This document shows positions 11,236-22,537 of a DNA stretch of 64,000 nucleotides, piece after piece (positions within the stretch are counted from its first letter, which is position 1; each line of letters opens with the position of its first letter). Position numbers and translations under genes: made by a program. Below the pieces are notes generated by a model. It was given only the letters and a program-made list of their open reading frames with translations. It made no database searches and had not been told where the DNA came from. Source of the DNA: Zeus faber (lineage: Eukaryota > Chordata > Actinopteri > Zeiformes > Zeidae); contig OY482849.1 of the NCBI GenBank assembly GCA_960531495.1, forward strand, positions 1,104,399 through 1,168,398, read 5' to 3'.

Positions 11236-12159
11236 AAGTGGCGTCACGAACTAGGATCTGCTGGGCCTCACCTGCCGATGCTGCCTGCTCCAGCAAATTA
11301 CCACTCGCAGGGTGAGTGTTACCTCATAAAAGTAAACATTGCTTTAATTCAAATGCGCGATAAATAAAAAAGCTGATAATGTATGTCTCATTGAATTGCA
11401 TTATAGTATGTATAAAAATTTTGAGTGGTCTTAAGACACTGAACTCTTGTGTTGTTCTTTTTGTTTTTTCTTTCTTCCTCTCTTTTACCTTGCTGAGTGA
11501 GAACTGGGGGAAAGACAGAGAAGATGGAATGTGTCTGAATTGGATCATCCAAGGGGCAGATGACAAGACATCTGGCAGTTCTTCACAGACGCCGGGAGCT
11601 TGCGGATGACAGCGCATAAGAATTCTGAATCTAGTTTGAATAAGGCCAGTACGGATTATCCACAAACTCTTTTCAATAGACACCTGCATTTACCTATATG
11701 CCTATACATTTAGTTATAACGTACATGATTGCTTGTTCTCAAATATAGGATTACAGTAGTTATTTTTCTTATATAGCGTTTGCAATTAGTTAGTAAGAGA
11801 CTTGGCAACGGACTGACTAAATAATGGAGTATTATTGATTTGATTGATCACATGCGGAAAAACTGATTTGATCTAGATACGGTTGAGTGCTGTGAATATT
11901 GGTTTCATTATCTGAGTATGGTTTACCTTGATTGAGGCTGTTTTGAGGGTGAACATTGATGGACATTTAAGATAAATGAGTATGATCAAATGTATCACAT
12001 CATAAACAAGTGAAGTTGCTTTCATAAGTGGGAAGCTATTGGTCTCCTTTGGGGTTGGAAAATGTAGTTGTTTTTGGTTGAGTGTGATTACACGGTGCTT
12101 TATAAATTATTTTTAAATAAATCAATTTGAGTTACAATAAAAGAAATGGATACAAGAAT

Positions 12160-12905
12160 TACAAAAGTAATCACTTCTATTGATGTAGTGCAAAAGAATA
12201 ATCCTCTTATTAAAGATATTGCAAAAATATCAGGAAAATGGAGCAAGCGGTGACCTGACATTGAACAAACATGGCCAGCTGAAGGAACTCTTAACCCGGA
12301 TGTGATTAAACAATGCAGGTGCTTGTGTCCACATATAAAGTAAATCAAAAGAAAGGAAGAAGAGGAACGAGACGCACGGAGAAAAGACAAACAGAACTTG
12401 GCATTCTGCAGCTGTTCGTAAAGGAGGGACAGACATGGTTCGAAGCTGCAAAGGAAAAAAGAGAACAAAGTAGACAAGAAATAAAGAAAAATGAAAAGGA
12501 AGCAGAAAATTGATGGAGAAGATTACCGCACCCTTCTCACATACAACATATGTAAAGAAGCCCCCGCTTTATGAGAAGGAGGTGAAGTTCACTGATGTTT
12601 ATCCTCAGCTCCCAGTGATGACAACGGAGGGCAACTATCTCTTCAAAGATGAGGATGAGCAATACAGATGGGCAAGGCTACAACAACCATAAAGATGTAT
12701 CCAAGCTCCAACAGTACCAAGAGAAGGAACCGTTTGGGAAGCAGGCAACAAGTCAGAAGCCTGGAAATAGGAGAAGAGAGTGTGAGTGATTCGGATGAAG
12801 CTATTGGAGGATACGACCCCGCAATCAGACGGATGTGGGCTGAAGCGGAGGAAGTAACAAGACCAGGAGACTCTCAGAAAACTCAGCCAAATACAGTTGG
12901 TGGAT
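12160..12905 (+). pseudogene. gag-like region of endogenous retrovirus 1
   Basis: Short open pieces (12313-12513, 12510-12692, 12668-12907) include a Lys/Glu-rich, probably coiled-coil segment followed by proline-containing and acidic segments. The position between LTR and integrase suggests Gag. The pieces are in different frames. No nucleocapsid zinc knuckle is seen. Confidence 0.45.
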
Positions 12906-13020
12906 AAGAAGAATGAAGATAAGGAGGCCAAAGAGAAGGTTTATAGATGAGTAGAACAGAAGGAATTGTAGGTAGATAATGCACTGCGGGGCCCCTAAGG
13001 GGAGCAGCCGAAAGAAGGGG
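12905..13020 (+). mobile_element. LINE 3' end fragment (RTE-like), third copy
   Basis: A short, diverged copy of the 5885-6075 family (AGGCCAAAGAGAAGGTTTAT and GGGGAGCAGCCGAAAGAAG). It lies inside the first endogenous retrovirus. Confidence 0.6.
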
Positions 13021-13109
13021 ATTCTTGGTGGTGGAATGAGGAAGTAAAGGAGCAGCTATGAAGATAAACACTGATGATTATCTTGATAAAGAGCGTGACA
13101 TTGAGAAAA

Positions 13110-13735
13110 GTGTGCCACATATGACTTTTATGGTGGCTGAAGGAGTTGAGCAGAAGCATGTGGAGAAATCATGAAGGACTGATGGTAGCAACCCGAGACC
13201 TACTAGGTCTGATGATTCAGGAAGCACATGGGTTAGCCAATGTTGCAAGGGGGGAGGTAATAAGAAAAATCAGGAAAGAGTATGGTTTTTGGGCACCGTA
13301 CTTGCTTGAACAAATTGAGATGTCATAGGCAGATGTACAATCGGTCTGAAAAACAATGTTCGGAGGGGTGTGAAGAGTTCACCCGGTCACATTCCAACTC
13401 CGACAGGTCCCATGCGTGAGTTGGTTGTGGATTTTGTTGACATGATAAGACCAGTAGGAGGTAAAAGATACATGTTAGTGGACGTGGATAGATTTTCACG
13501 ATGGACTGAAGCATGTCCAATTAAGCGTAATGATGCTCAGTCAGTTGCCAAGCCAAATTCTTGTGTCATGAGGTCATAAGCAGGTGGGGACTTCCAGATC
13601 GCATATCTTCAGATAATGGGAAAGAGTTTGTGGATAAAACAGTAAAATTAATTCAGCAAAAATTGGGAATTAAACAATGTCTAGGAGCTGTTCATCATCT
13701 GCAAAGCCAAGGTGTTTGTGAAAAATTGTGAAAAT
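13110..13735 (+). pseudogene. retroviral integrase relic (endogenous retrovirus 1)
   Basis: Integrase joins viral DNA to the host chromosome. Visible here are part of an N-terminal zinc-binding region near 13200-13330, the first catalytic Asp region (VVDFVDM) near 13430, a conserved FSRWTEA block, the second catalytic Asp region (SSDNGKEF) near 13610, and a likely third catalytic Glu near 13720. Stops after 13326 and near 13577, plus frame changes, break it, and it ends abruptly after the third motif. It is an inactive remnant. Confidence 0.8.
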
Positions 13736-13739
13736 GGTG

Positions 13740-14823
13740 TGCTTAAAAATTGCATTGTTAAAATCTGTCAGTATTCAGGTCTGAATTGGCATTAGAGGTG
13801 TGTAGTTAGGAGCTAACACTAGTAGAGAAATATCTATACAGAATATCTGATTCTGTCATAGACTCAAAACTATTTTTAATTGAGAAAATGCACGGACAAA
13901 GGGGGGAAAAGGAAAATGTGTAAAGTAAAAAAGTGTAATGCAAAAGTGAAATTATTATACTGTATTTGTTGTGTGTGCAAAATACTGGCTGGTGAATTTT
14001 TCTTTCAGGACCAGTATGAGGTTGGCTGTGTCCAGAGATCCTAACAGCCTAATGGACTTGAACACTCAAACATGGACATTCAAAAATGGAGGATGAAAAT
14101 GGACGACGGACCCTGAATGAGGACATCATGATCAGGAGTGTCGAGTGAAATACCATTGAAGATTGATGGTGTTAAAAAGCAACAGTTCAATACATACATA
14201 GGTGTTATGCAGGTTTTTATAATATTGGAGTTTGTTTATTACAATGTAACCTATTTTATTGATGAAAAGTCTGTATTCTACAGTCGGTATTTTTAGCAAG
14301 ACATATTACTTTGATTTTCTGTACCAGGGTGAAATGGATATATTGGGTCCTCAGGTGTTTTGTTTTTTGCGGGGTTTTGAGGGACATTGATAATAGGCAG
14401 GGACAGGTTCATTGGAGGGTCCAATGGGTCGACCAGCCTGACTTTGGACAAAATTTTTGATTTATTTCTGAGGTTCTGAATGTATGCATTTACATGTAAC
14501 ATCCTGTACAGTTTTCTAAACCCTTTTTCTTTGTGGTTAATTGATATGGAGTGCAATAGGTGGTTGCCTGGGGCAGAGGAACCGTGAGAGAATTTTCCTG
14601 ACTTGATTGTTGTTGAAAGAACTAAGAAAGGGAGCTGCCAGATGGGTTTTTCCGCTCTCACACTCCACAAATGTATTGTATTGCTACGACTAAGCATGTT
14701 CAGAAGGGTATCATATAATCAGTTTGTTTGTTAGTAGGTGATTTCTATTAAGCCAATTAACGTCGTAAGTTCAATGACTCTTATCTTTGTCGAGACTTTG
14801 TGTAGTCTCGAAGCGGGAAAATA
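13740..14823 (+). other. unassigned 3' part of endogenous retrovirus 1
   Basis: By position this would hold the end of pol and env. No membrane span or other Env feature could be recognised, and the open frame at 14293-14697 (-) is probably chance. Confidence 0.4.
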
Positions 14824-14895
14824 TGAGGTGTCTGGGAATGAGTAGCCTCCCAAGACAGTGCCCATTGCATAAAATAATAATTATTAACAGACCAT
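14824..14895 (+). repeat. truncated 3' LTR of endogenous retrovirus 1
   Basis: About 72 bases closely match the start of the 10862 LTR and are preceded by a purine-rich GAAGCGGGAAAATA. Similarity stops at about 14895, so the rest of this LTR is lost. Confidence 0.75.
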
Positions 14896-15423
14896 ACACC
14901 ATACTTCGATATTATGTGACAAGCTCTAGTGCTGAGGTTGCTGTGTAGTGTATTACTGCTCTGTTTATGTTATCTAGTATTGTAGTATTGCAACTTAGGA
15001 CTACTGTTTTGACTCTGCACATTTCACTGCTATTTGCTGATCTGCCAACAAGGTTGTGTTTCCAGACACATCCCCTCTTCAGGTAAGTCCTCTCTTATGT
15101 GGGCGTGCTTTTAGCCAGGTGCAAGTCCTAATCACGTGAGCAGCTGTATTCTATCACCTATTTATGGTCGTGCCCTTGAAGCGTTGGCCCATTTGTAGTC
15201 GCTCTCGTGTGAAGACACACGTCTACCTCTGCACGTCCGCCGAAGCAAGGACACCGCACAAGGCAAACCTGCCTTCTTTTTCTCACTCCATACAAAATGT
15301 GCTACTACCACATCTCTACAACTTCAAGGTCACCCAGAAAGCCTCGTTATACCATACGCCGATGCAATCTGGGTAACCGCAGGTCTCTGCAGCAAACATC
15401 TACTGCAAAGACCTCCTTCTCTG

Positions 15424-16017
15424 TTGGGTTGTGGAATTGTCGATCTGCAGTTAACAAGGCAGACTTTATTTCTGGTCATGCCAACCACCTCTCCTTGGAG
15501 CTCCTTGCTCTCACTGAGACGTGGATTAAACCGGAAGAAGCGCAACCCCGGCTGCACTCTCCACAAACTACACATTTTCCACACATCCAGACCATCTGGC
15601 CGTGGTGGTGAGACAGGCCTGCTTTCCAACACTTGGAAATTTAATCCACTGCTGCCTTTAAACAACTATGTCTCCTTTGAATATCACGCCATCTTGGTGA
15701 CTGCTCCGGTGAAAGCCTATGTGGTCGTCATCTACCGTCCACCAGGACAACTAGGTGACTTCCTACATGAGCTTGACACCCTGCTGTCATCAATTCCTAA
15801 GCATGAGTGTCCCATGCTCGCCCTCGGGGACATGAACATCCACTTGGACAGTGCGAGCTCGGCTGACTTCCTGTCTTTGGTTTGCTCATTCGACCTAAGA
15901 CAGGTCCTGACTCCACCGACTCACAAGGCTGGCAAAGAGCTCGATCTCATTCTTGCTTCGAGCTGCACCACGGACAACCTAAGGCTCATCGCTCCCTGGT
16001 TTTACCCCCCTCGCTGA
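15424..16017 (+). pseudogene. L2-type LINE endonuclease region
   Basis: The open frame contains VVVIYRPPGQLGDF and the catalytic block LGDMNIHLD, then a T.TH..GKELDLIL block typical of this LINE endonuclease. The N-terminal part with the catalytic Glu (LALTETW) is in another frame at about 15510. It is inactive through frameshifts. Confidence 0.75.
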
Positions 16018-16119
16018 AAGTGAGGTATCTAAACTACTAACATGTAGCCGTCCTACTACCTGTTCGCTACATCCGATCCCATCTAACCTCCTTCAAGCCA
16101 TATCACCGACTGTCACCCC

Positions 16120-16922
16120 GGCAATCACACATATGATTATTTCTTCCCTAACTTCCGGCACTTTCCCCTCTGCTTTCAAAGTGGCTAGGGTCGCACCACT
16201 GCTCAAATAACCCTCACTCGATCCCACTCAAGTAGAAAACTATCGCCCGGTCTCACTCCTCCCACTCCTTTCCAAAACCATAGAGAGGGCGGTCTCTAGA
16301 CAGGTAACAGAATACCTGTCAAGAAACAACCTTCTTGATACACTTCAATCTGGCTTCAAAAGTGGTCACTCCACCGAAACAGCCCTGTTGTCTGTGACAA
16401 AGGCCTTAAAAAACTGCTAGAGCTGCTGCTGTTCTCATTCTGCTAGACTTATCAGCTGCGTTTGACACTGTCAATCACAGCATACTCCTGTCCATACTCT
16501 CAAGTAGGGGCATATCTGGCAGTGCACTTTCCTGGTTCGAATCTTACCTTACTGGGCGCTCATTCAGTGTGACATGGCAAGGCCAGCTGTCTGTGCCTCA
16601 CAACCTCACTACATGGGTGCCCCAAGGCTCGGTGCTGGGACCCCTCCTCTTTGCCATATACACCACCTCACTGGGCCCGATCATCCGCTCACATGGCTTT
16701 TCATATCACTGCTATGCGGATGATACTCAACTCTATCTGTCCTTCCTGCCTGACGACCCCACTGTCTCGACGCAGATCTGGGATTGTCTCGCTGACATAT
16801 CCACATGGATGAAGGATTATCATCTTCAACTAAACCTGGTGAAAACGGAACTGCTGGTCTTCCCAGCCAAACAAGGTATTTATAACAACATTGATATTAA
16901 AATTGACTCTCTATCGTGTCTT
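16120..16922 (+). pseudogene. L2-type LINE reverse transcriptase region
   Basis: Pieces in different frames give an ENYRPVSLLP block, a SGFKSGHSTETALL block, motif A ([13 protein letters not shown]), motif B ([13 protein letters not shown]) and motif C ([11 protein letters not shown]). All catalytic Asp codons are still present, but an early stop at about 16208 and frame changes near 16420 destroy the protein. The largest intact piece is 16569-16931. Confidence 0.8.
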
Positions 16923-17537
16923 GGTAAGTGAACTGTGTTTCCCTATGTAATCTAACAGGAATATTTTACTCTGTGGTTTAAAATGTATCTACTTTTTACA
17001 CAAACACAAAAACACACAAAAAAAACCCCCACAAAGAAACACAAAAACCAAAAATCTTATTTTCCTCCTAGAAAGGTTTTTTCAACTTTTTTTCAGCGAT
17101 TTTAGAAATGTGCGACAAATCTGGTTTTGCTGCGGTGTGTCACATATATAATAATAATTAATAAGGTACGAGGCAAGACTGATGACATCAAACATGAACC
17201 TGCGTATATGTAAAAAAAAATTTAATAATCTGCGTTTAAAATAAGAAAGAAATAAAAATTATAATTAAATGAGACAAGATTGTACTTAACCATGACTCTG
17301 CGTTTGAAATGGGAATGTAATAAAATAAAATAAGACAAAAGACTCGAGTAGCTTGGTGAAATAGCATTCCAGTCCACTATCCAAAATAAACAAAAGAAAA
17401 ATAAAGAAAAAACATTTGGAAAAGACCTACAGACTAGTTTATTTAGCAAATACATATACAGTCACAGATTAGTACATGTGATACATTTACTAATCTGTGT
17501 ATACATTTCAAGTGCATGTAATTGACTAATCATAATC
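16923..17537. other. A/T-rich spacer upstream of endogenous retrovirus 2
   Basis: This is where a 5' LTR would be expected, but I see no similarity to the 3' LTR at 24562-24961. The 5' LTR is probably lost or truncated by neighbouring insertions. Confidence 0.4.
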
Positions 17538-17860
17538 ATGGGTTCACAAGCCAGTAAGCAATCAAAATGCAAACTTGTTACCATTAAGAATAAATCTGAA
17601 CATGATCTGTCCAGGAGGGAACGAAAAGCTTTGGAATTACTAACATTACATTAAGCAGATGCTTTTATCCAAAGCGACTTACAATTGTTCAAACACCGAC
17701 GGACGCAGCCATCAGCAATTAGGGGTTAAGTGTCTTGCTCAAGGACACTACAGCATGCTAGCAGGAGGAGCCTGGGATCGAACCAGCAACCTTTAGATAT
17801 TTCAAGTAAGCCTGTTAGCAATATGACCCCTAGGGAATGGATTCAGAATACAATAGGATT
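17538..17860 (+). pseudogene. gag N-terminus of endogenous retrovirus 2, SINE-interrupted
   Basis: The frame starts MGSQASK, the glycine-2 plus serine context of a myristoylated retroviral matrix protein. It continues about 35 residues and is then broken by the SINE at 17648-17797. Beyond the SINE a MTPREW block still looks like matrix sequence before the next insertion. The link to the capsid part at 21131 is inferred from order and from lack of other candidates. Confidence 0.55.
17648..17797 (-). repeat. tRNA-derived SINE, truncated second copy
   Basis: Nearly identical to the 5050-5258 SINE through the B box region, but the tRNA A-box end is missing, so this copy is 5'-truncated. It interrupts the gag start of endogenous retrovirus 2. 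Confidence 0.75.
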
Positions 17861-17869
17861 CTACTAATA

Positions 17870-18950
17870 GAACCATGCATGGCTTCCTTTCCTGTGGCCG
17901 CCAAGCTTCCTCAAATTGGCCGATTTATCGCCCGGACGACGTTGATTGGGCCCACTCGGGGCAGGGAGCTTTCCTTATGTTTGTCTGTCTGGGAGAGGGG
18001 CACGGGCGCACGGGCTTGTCAGCCGACCAGGAGACAGAGTGGCCATTTTTTCCTGCACCCAAAATCATTATTCTTTACTATTCATACAGGCAGCCAGCAA
18101 GCCTTTTTGTTCATGTTCATAATAAAAATCTCTCGCCATGTTGGCAAACCCGGTGTCTTGGTTAAACAAAGGTCCAGATCTCAGGCCAGTAAAAAATCTG
18201 GATCTTTGCACAACATTTCTATGTTGTTCTGGCTTCAAAAACTCAGAAGAAAAAACAGTGGAACCGGACAGAGTCTGATGCAAAAAAAGTTTATTTGTAT
18301 ATCAAAGGGACAAATACACCAATAAACTCTAATTTGGCATTGCAAAACCAACTGATCTTATTTCTCTTTGTTCTCCGCTTTGTAGTCCCGGAGAAGCTTG
18401 CTCATTTACATGTTCTGCCTTTTTCAGTGTCATGAATTACTCTAAATCCTGTTTGACAGGATTTAGCCAGACAGCCAGTCGCTGCCTTCGTAGCTGAGCA
18501 CCCTCCCCTTTTTTGGAAGAAAGGGGAGGGGGTAATTTTCCAGACAGCTGTTCCTTTCTCAGTAAAGAGCTGACTCTACAATTCTCGGCCGCCCCGTACA
18601 TGCGCATGAGATCTTGGGGTGCATTTGATCCCCCTCTTTATGAAAGGCTTTGGCTTCCTCTGCTGGTTGCATGAAGTACTAGACTTTGGTTCCCTCTGCT
18701 GGTTGCATGAAGTACTAGACTTTGGCTCCCTCTACTGGTCGCATAACAAATACATTTTTTGAAAGGTTTTTGATACACTCAATTTTCATTTTATCGCATC
18801 GGTGGTTGAGTATAACATGTAATTGGCTTTTTCATGTGTTATAACATGTAATAGGTTATTTTCATGTGGGGTTACTCATTAACCACAACAAGGGCCAGAA
18901 AGTCTCCGTCTCCATCCCTAAACCTGTACTGGTGGAGAGAGACTACCACA
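17870..18950 (+). repeat. LTR-like repeat with a second insertion inside it
   Basis: The outer parts (17880-18150 and 18893-18935) match the LTR-like repeat at 36347-36775. Shared blocks include a CGCCATGTTGGC stretch after AATAAAA and GGCCAGAAAG.CTCCGTCTC. Between them lies about 740 bp absent from the other copy. On the minus strand this insert contains AATAAA and a 36-bp tandem repeat and is itself LTR-like. Boundaries are approximate and the families are unnamed. Confidence 0.5.
18648..18745. repeat. 36-bp tandem repeat, about 2.7 copies
   Basis: The unit CTTTGGTTCCCTCTGCTGGT plus TGCATGAAGTACTAGA is repeated with few changes. It lies inside the insert of the LTR-like repeat, where such repeats often sit in U3 regions. 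Confidence 0.9.
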
Positions 18951-19712
18951 ACCATATTTAACAGAATTGGCTGAATGGACTGATAATCGGTATCCCAGAG
19001 AAGGAAGCTTTGACATGTCTTAAATGGATTTAATTAGTGGTTATTGTAGCGTACACACCCAGGACTGTAATCTCTGGTCTCCCTTCCCAGGAGGGGTTAG
19101 GAACCCCCTATATATATATCAGCTGTTCAACATCTCCCTGGCTGAATCATTGGTCCCGTCCTGCTTCAAGAGGTCCACCGTCATTCCTGTCCCGAAGATT
19201 GCCTCTCCTGCCTGCCTGAATCACTACCGTCCAGTGGCCCTCACCTCGATGGTCATGAAGTGTTTCGAGAGGCTGATTAAGGATTATATCTGCGCCTCCC
19301 TCCCCCGCAACTTGAACCCGTTTGCGTACCGGCAGAACAGATCCATGGATGACGCGGTCTCCCAGGTACTGCACACCACGCTCACGCACCTGGATGGCCG
19401 GAAGGGGGCCTATGTGAGAATGCTGTTCATCGATTACAGTCCACCTTTCAACACCATAGTTCCCATCAGACTGGCTGTCAAGCTGAAGGAGCTCTGACTG
19501 AATACTCCGCTGTGTGCCTGGATCCTGGACTTCCTCACAGCCCGGCCCCAGGTGGTCAAGGTGGGGAAGCACATGTCCAGCTCCCTCACCCTGAATACAG
19601 GATTCCCCCAGGGTTGCGTCCTCAGCCCCCTACTGTACTCCATGTACACACATGACTGTGTGACCAAGTCCAGCTCCAACATTTCATCAAGTTTGCTGAC
19701 GACACCGCTGTC

Positions 19713-20336
19713 GTGGGCCTGATTACCGACTGCGATGAGAAGGCCTGCCGCGAGGAGGTGGCTGACCTGTCACTCTGGTGCCAGGACAACAGCCTACACC
19801 TGAACGTCAGCAAAACTAAGGGGCTGATTGTGGACTTTAGGCGAGGATTACAATCGAGGACGCACATGCCCTTGGTGATTAATGGGACTTCTGTTGACAG
19901 GGTGAGCAGCTTCAAGTACCTGGGCGTCCACATCACAGAGGACTTAACATGGACTTTACAAACAGACACTCTGGTGAGAAAGGCGAGGCAGCATCTTTAC
20001 CACCTCAGGCAGCTGAGGAAATTCCGGGTCTCGGTGAGGATCCTCAAGTCCTTCTACTGTGGAGCAGTGGAGAGCATCCTGACAGGCAACATCACTGCCT
20101 GGTTTGAGAACTGTACTGCTCAGGACAGGCGGGCCCTGCAGAAGGTGATGCGTTCAGCTGAACGTACCAATGGAACTACCCTCCCTTCCCTGCACGACTT
20201 ATACACCAGGAGGTGTAGTAGCAGAGCCCGTAGGATCATGAAGGATCCTCATCAAGGATCCTCACCATTACACTTCACTGCATATATATATGAAAGTATG
20301 TATATGTATGTGACGAATAAACCTCTTGAATCTTGA
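19713..20336 (+). pseudogene. L2-type LINE RT C-terminal open frame
   Basis: A 207-codon frame carries the post-catalytic RT region (VSKTKGLIVDF, FKYLGVHITEDLTW) and the LINE C-terminus. Its natural end has been replaced by a short inserted LINE tail at about 20250, after which the original C-terminal sequence (PNNGLFQLLRSGKHL) resumes in the DNA. Confidence 0.8.
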
Positions 20337-20358
20337 ATTGAATCTTGAATCTTGAATC
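20250..20358 (+). repeat. short L2 3'-tail insertion within the L2 element
   Basis: About 100 bases equivalent to the last 70 bases of the host LINE's own 3' end (CACTTCACTGCATAT through TTGAATCTTGAATC) sit inside the LINE body in the same orientation. The coding sequence continues on both sides. Confidence 0.75.
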
Positions 20359-21130
20359 ATCACCCCAACAATGGACTGTTCCAGCTGCTGCGGTCAGGCA
20401 AGCACCTTCGCAGTCACACAGCGAGAACAGAGAGACTGAGACTGAGTTTTTTACCGCAAGCCAAAAGAACTGTCAATGCTGACCTCACCAGGGGTCCTGA
20501 CTGAGCCACACACATAGGCTCCACTCCCTTCTGTACTGTATGTAGCATACTCTACCGCATCCTGTGTCACTGTTCTGGGTTGTTTGGTGTTACCGTATTG
20601 CTGCGCCATACTGTTGTATACTGTGCTGTATTATCCCACAAACACTACCTCTCTTTATTCACATGCCACTTTAATGCACATACTGTATCTGTAAATACAT
20701 AATTGCCTATCCGATATACATAAGTCTATCCCATATACCTAAGCCTATTCCCTTTATCTATTCCATTTTATTTAATTTATTTTATTTTATTCTATATATT
20801 TTTATTTTAGTCTATAAGTATTCGACTTACTGTATTACATTTTAGGAATCAGTTAGTTGGTCTAGTAGAAAGAAATGTTCCTAGGACATATTGTGTGTAA
20901 TCACTGGGTGCGTTGCATTACATTTCACTGCATATGAATGAAAGTATGTATATGTATGTGACGAATAAACCTCTTGAATCTTGAATCTTAAGCTCAGTAT
21001 GCCGCATGGGGATCCCAGGAGTTGGAGGGACTAGTATCTAAACTAGTATCTAGTATCTAAACTACCTAATATAAATAATGGGGCTTCAAAGTGAATTAGG
21101 ATATTTGATTAACATACAGTGGGAAAATGA

Positions 21131-21540
21131 ATGGCAGTGGGTGACCTGAAAGCTTTATTGGCCAGAGTGCTAGGGATATCCAAGCTGGAGAGCATACTGG
21201 GGAAGGGGGGTTTGGGCCAGCTGCTGGATGAGGCCTTTGATGGGACTACGTTTGACAGATACAGACAAATAACCTTGGGTGTACTCAGAGGCGAGTACCC
21301 AACCCATGTGGATCACAAGAGCCTGAGGGGCCATACAATCGGCGGCACAGAGAATCCTGCATCGTTCCTGCAGAAACAAGTCATGAGATGGCACATGGAA
21401 ACAGAGAAAGATCCTGAGGAGGATCCATTGGTCTCTATCTTGTTCAGAACCTCAATAATAGAGACAATGCCTAGCTCAATTAAAAACAAGCTAGAAGATG
21501 TGGTGGGACTGATCTCATCAAAATCCCATAAAGAGTTGAG
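21131..21540 (+). pseudogene. gag capsid C-terminal region (endogenous retrovirus 2)
   Basis: An open frame of about 135 relevant residues shows a helix-rich capsid-like segment with NPASFLQKQVMRWHME followed by an acidic stretch and a further helix. This order resembles the major-homology and C-terminal region of gammaretroviral-type capsids. After about 21540 the coding continues in another frame toward the zinc knuckle. Confidence 0.65.
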
Positions 21541-22392
21541 ATGGCACAGGTTTCACCCCAGGTGTTCTCTCCCCTGGCACAACAGCCTCAGAGCCAAGGG
21601 CCACCCACCCCACCTGTTGTTAATGTATACACACATATAGTGGGAATCCAAAATTTGGGAACAAACAGAATCAATATAGGGGACCACAGGGACAGCCTAA
21701 GTATGCTCAGCAGCAGGGACAGCCTAAGTTTGCTTAGCAGCAAGGACAGTCTTGGATATGCTCAAAAGCAGGGACCCCCTGGACAGCGCAGAGGGCCTAT
21801 AGTATGTTGGGAATGTAACCAGGAAGGACACTTTAGCAGGGATTGTTTAACTAACTCCTACCCACCAAAGCTGCAGGGACAGGGAAATGGCCAACAGAGA
21901 CAAGTAGGACACTGGATGGGTCAAGGGTACTATGGGTGCCCAGAGAATCCACAGGGGGAGGGTCAGCATGTAGCAATTACGAAACAGGCTGATGAGGAAC
22001 CAATACTGCAGGTTCTAATAAATGACAGAGGCACACCAATGATGGCTGATACTGGAGCAACTTACACATGTGTAGGTTCAAAATATGCCTTTCACCTCCC
22101 CATGGCTGGAAAATTTGCCAAAACTGTCGGATTCTCGGGGCAAACGCAGTTAACACCTATGACAGCTCCAGTGACACTAAAGCTGCACGGACGTGTAGCT
22201 ACGCTACCTATCTTGGTTTCAGACACCACATTGGTCAATTTAATAGGAAGAGAGGCATTATGCAAATTAGGAACACAAATATTATGCACACCACAAGGCA
22301 TATTGGTTGAACCTACAGGGACAGTACCTCAAATGGTAGTATCAAAACCAGACACAGCAAACATTTATTGGATAGATGACATTCAAGAGTAA
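21541..22392 (+). pseudogene. nucleocapsid plus protease region (endogenous retrovirus 2)
   Basis: This is a 283-codon open frame. Residues about 52-78 show three degenerate nine-residue repeats. Residues 89-102 form a zinc knuckle of the C-X2-C-X4-H-X4-C type (CWECNQEGHFSRDC), which in retroviruses binds genomic RNA. Downstream, residues about 168-175 contain the aspartic protease active site ADTGAT, and a later LIGREAL block corresponds to the conserved second protease motif. Gag and protease are in one frame here. The rest of pol is deleted or broken after a stop at 22390. It is a remnant, not a working gene set. Confidence 0.8.
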
Positions 22393-22537
22393 GTCAATGT
22401 AACAATGGGTAAGTGGGGAAGCTACATTAGAGTTCAAATCCCTCAGGCAAGAGAGTCAAGGTTAGGATATCATTGCACCCTAATGTATGATCCACAACAG
22501 GACCCAAAATTAATGATATAATCACAACACATAGTAA

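Larger units (their letters stand above)
11236..14895 (+). mobile_element. endogenous retrovirus 1, internal region, decayed
   Basis: Between the LTRs the order is a gag-like region with stops (about 12160-12905), an RTE-like LINE fragment (12905-13020), an integrase region (13110-13735) and unassigned sequence to 14823. No protease or reverse transcriptase could be found, so they appear to be deleted. Every coding section is interrupted. The integrase resembles those of gamma/epsilon-like fish retroviruses, but a formal placement would need a phylogeny. Confidence 0.7.
15060..16922 (+). mobile_element. L2-type LINE, second copy, 3'-truncated and frameshifted
   Basis: A 5' leader is followed by an endonuclease region (open frames 15297-15611 and 15424-16017) and an RT region in several frames. 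The segment stops after the FPAKQG region without a 3' tail, so the 3' end is missing. The sequence differs clearly from the 1635-4922 element and represents another L2 subfamily. Confidence 0.8.
19110..20988 (+). mobile_element. L2-type LINE, 5'-truncated, third copy
   Basis: RT and 3' UTR of an L2 subfamily ending in the CTTGAATCTTGAATCTT tail. Motif A is FIDYSPPFNTI, motif B is [13 protein letters not shown] and motif C is FADDTAVVG in the next frame. The frame is broken by a stop at 19495-19497 and a shift near 19680. The C-terminal region is itself interrupted by a short insertion at about 20250-20358. The element lies within endogenous retrovirus 2. Confidence 0.85.

Noticed and set aside
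14293-14697. env gene of endogenous retrovirus 1
   Set aside because: The position fits, but I see no membrane span or other Env feature. The long frame there is on the opposite strand.
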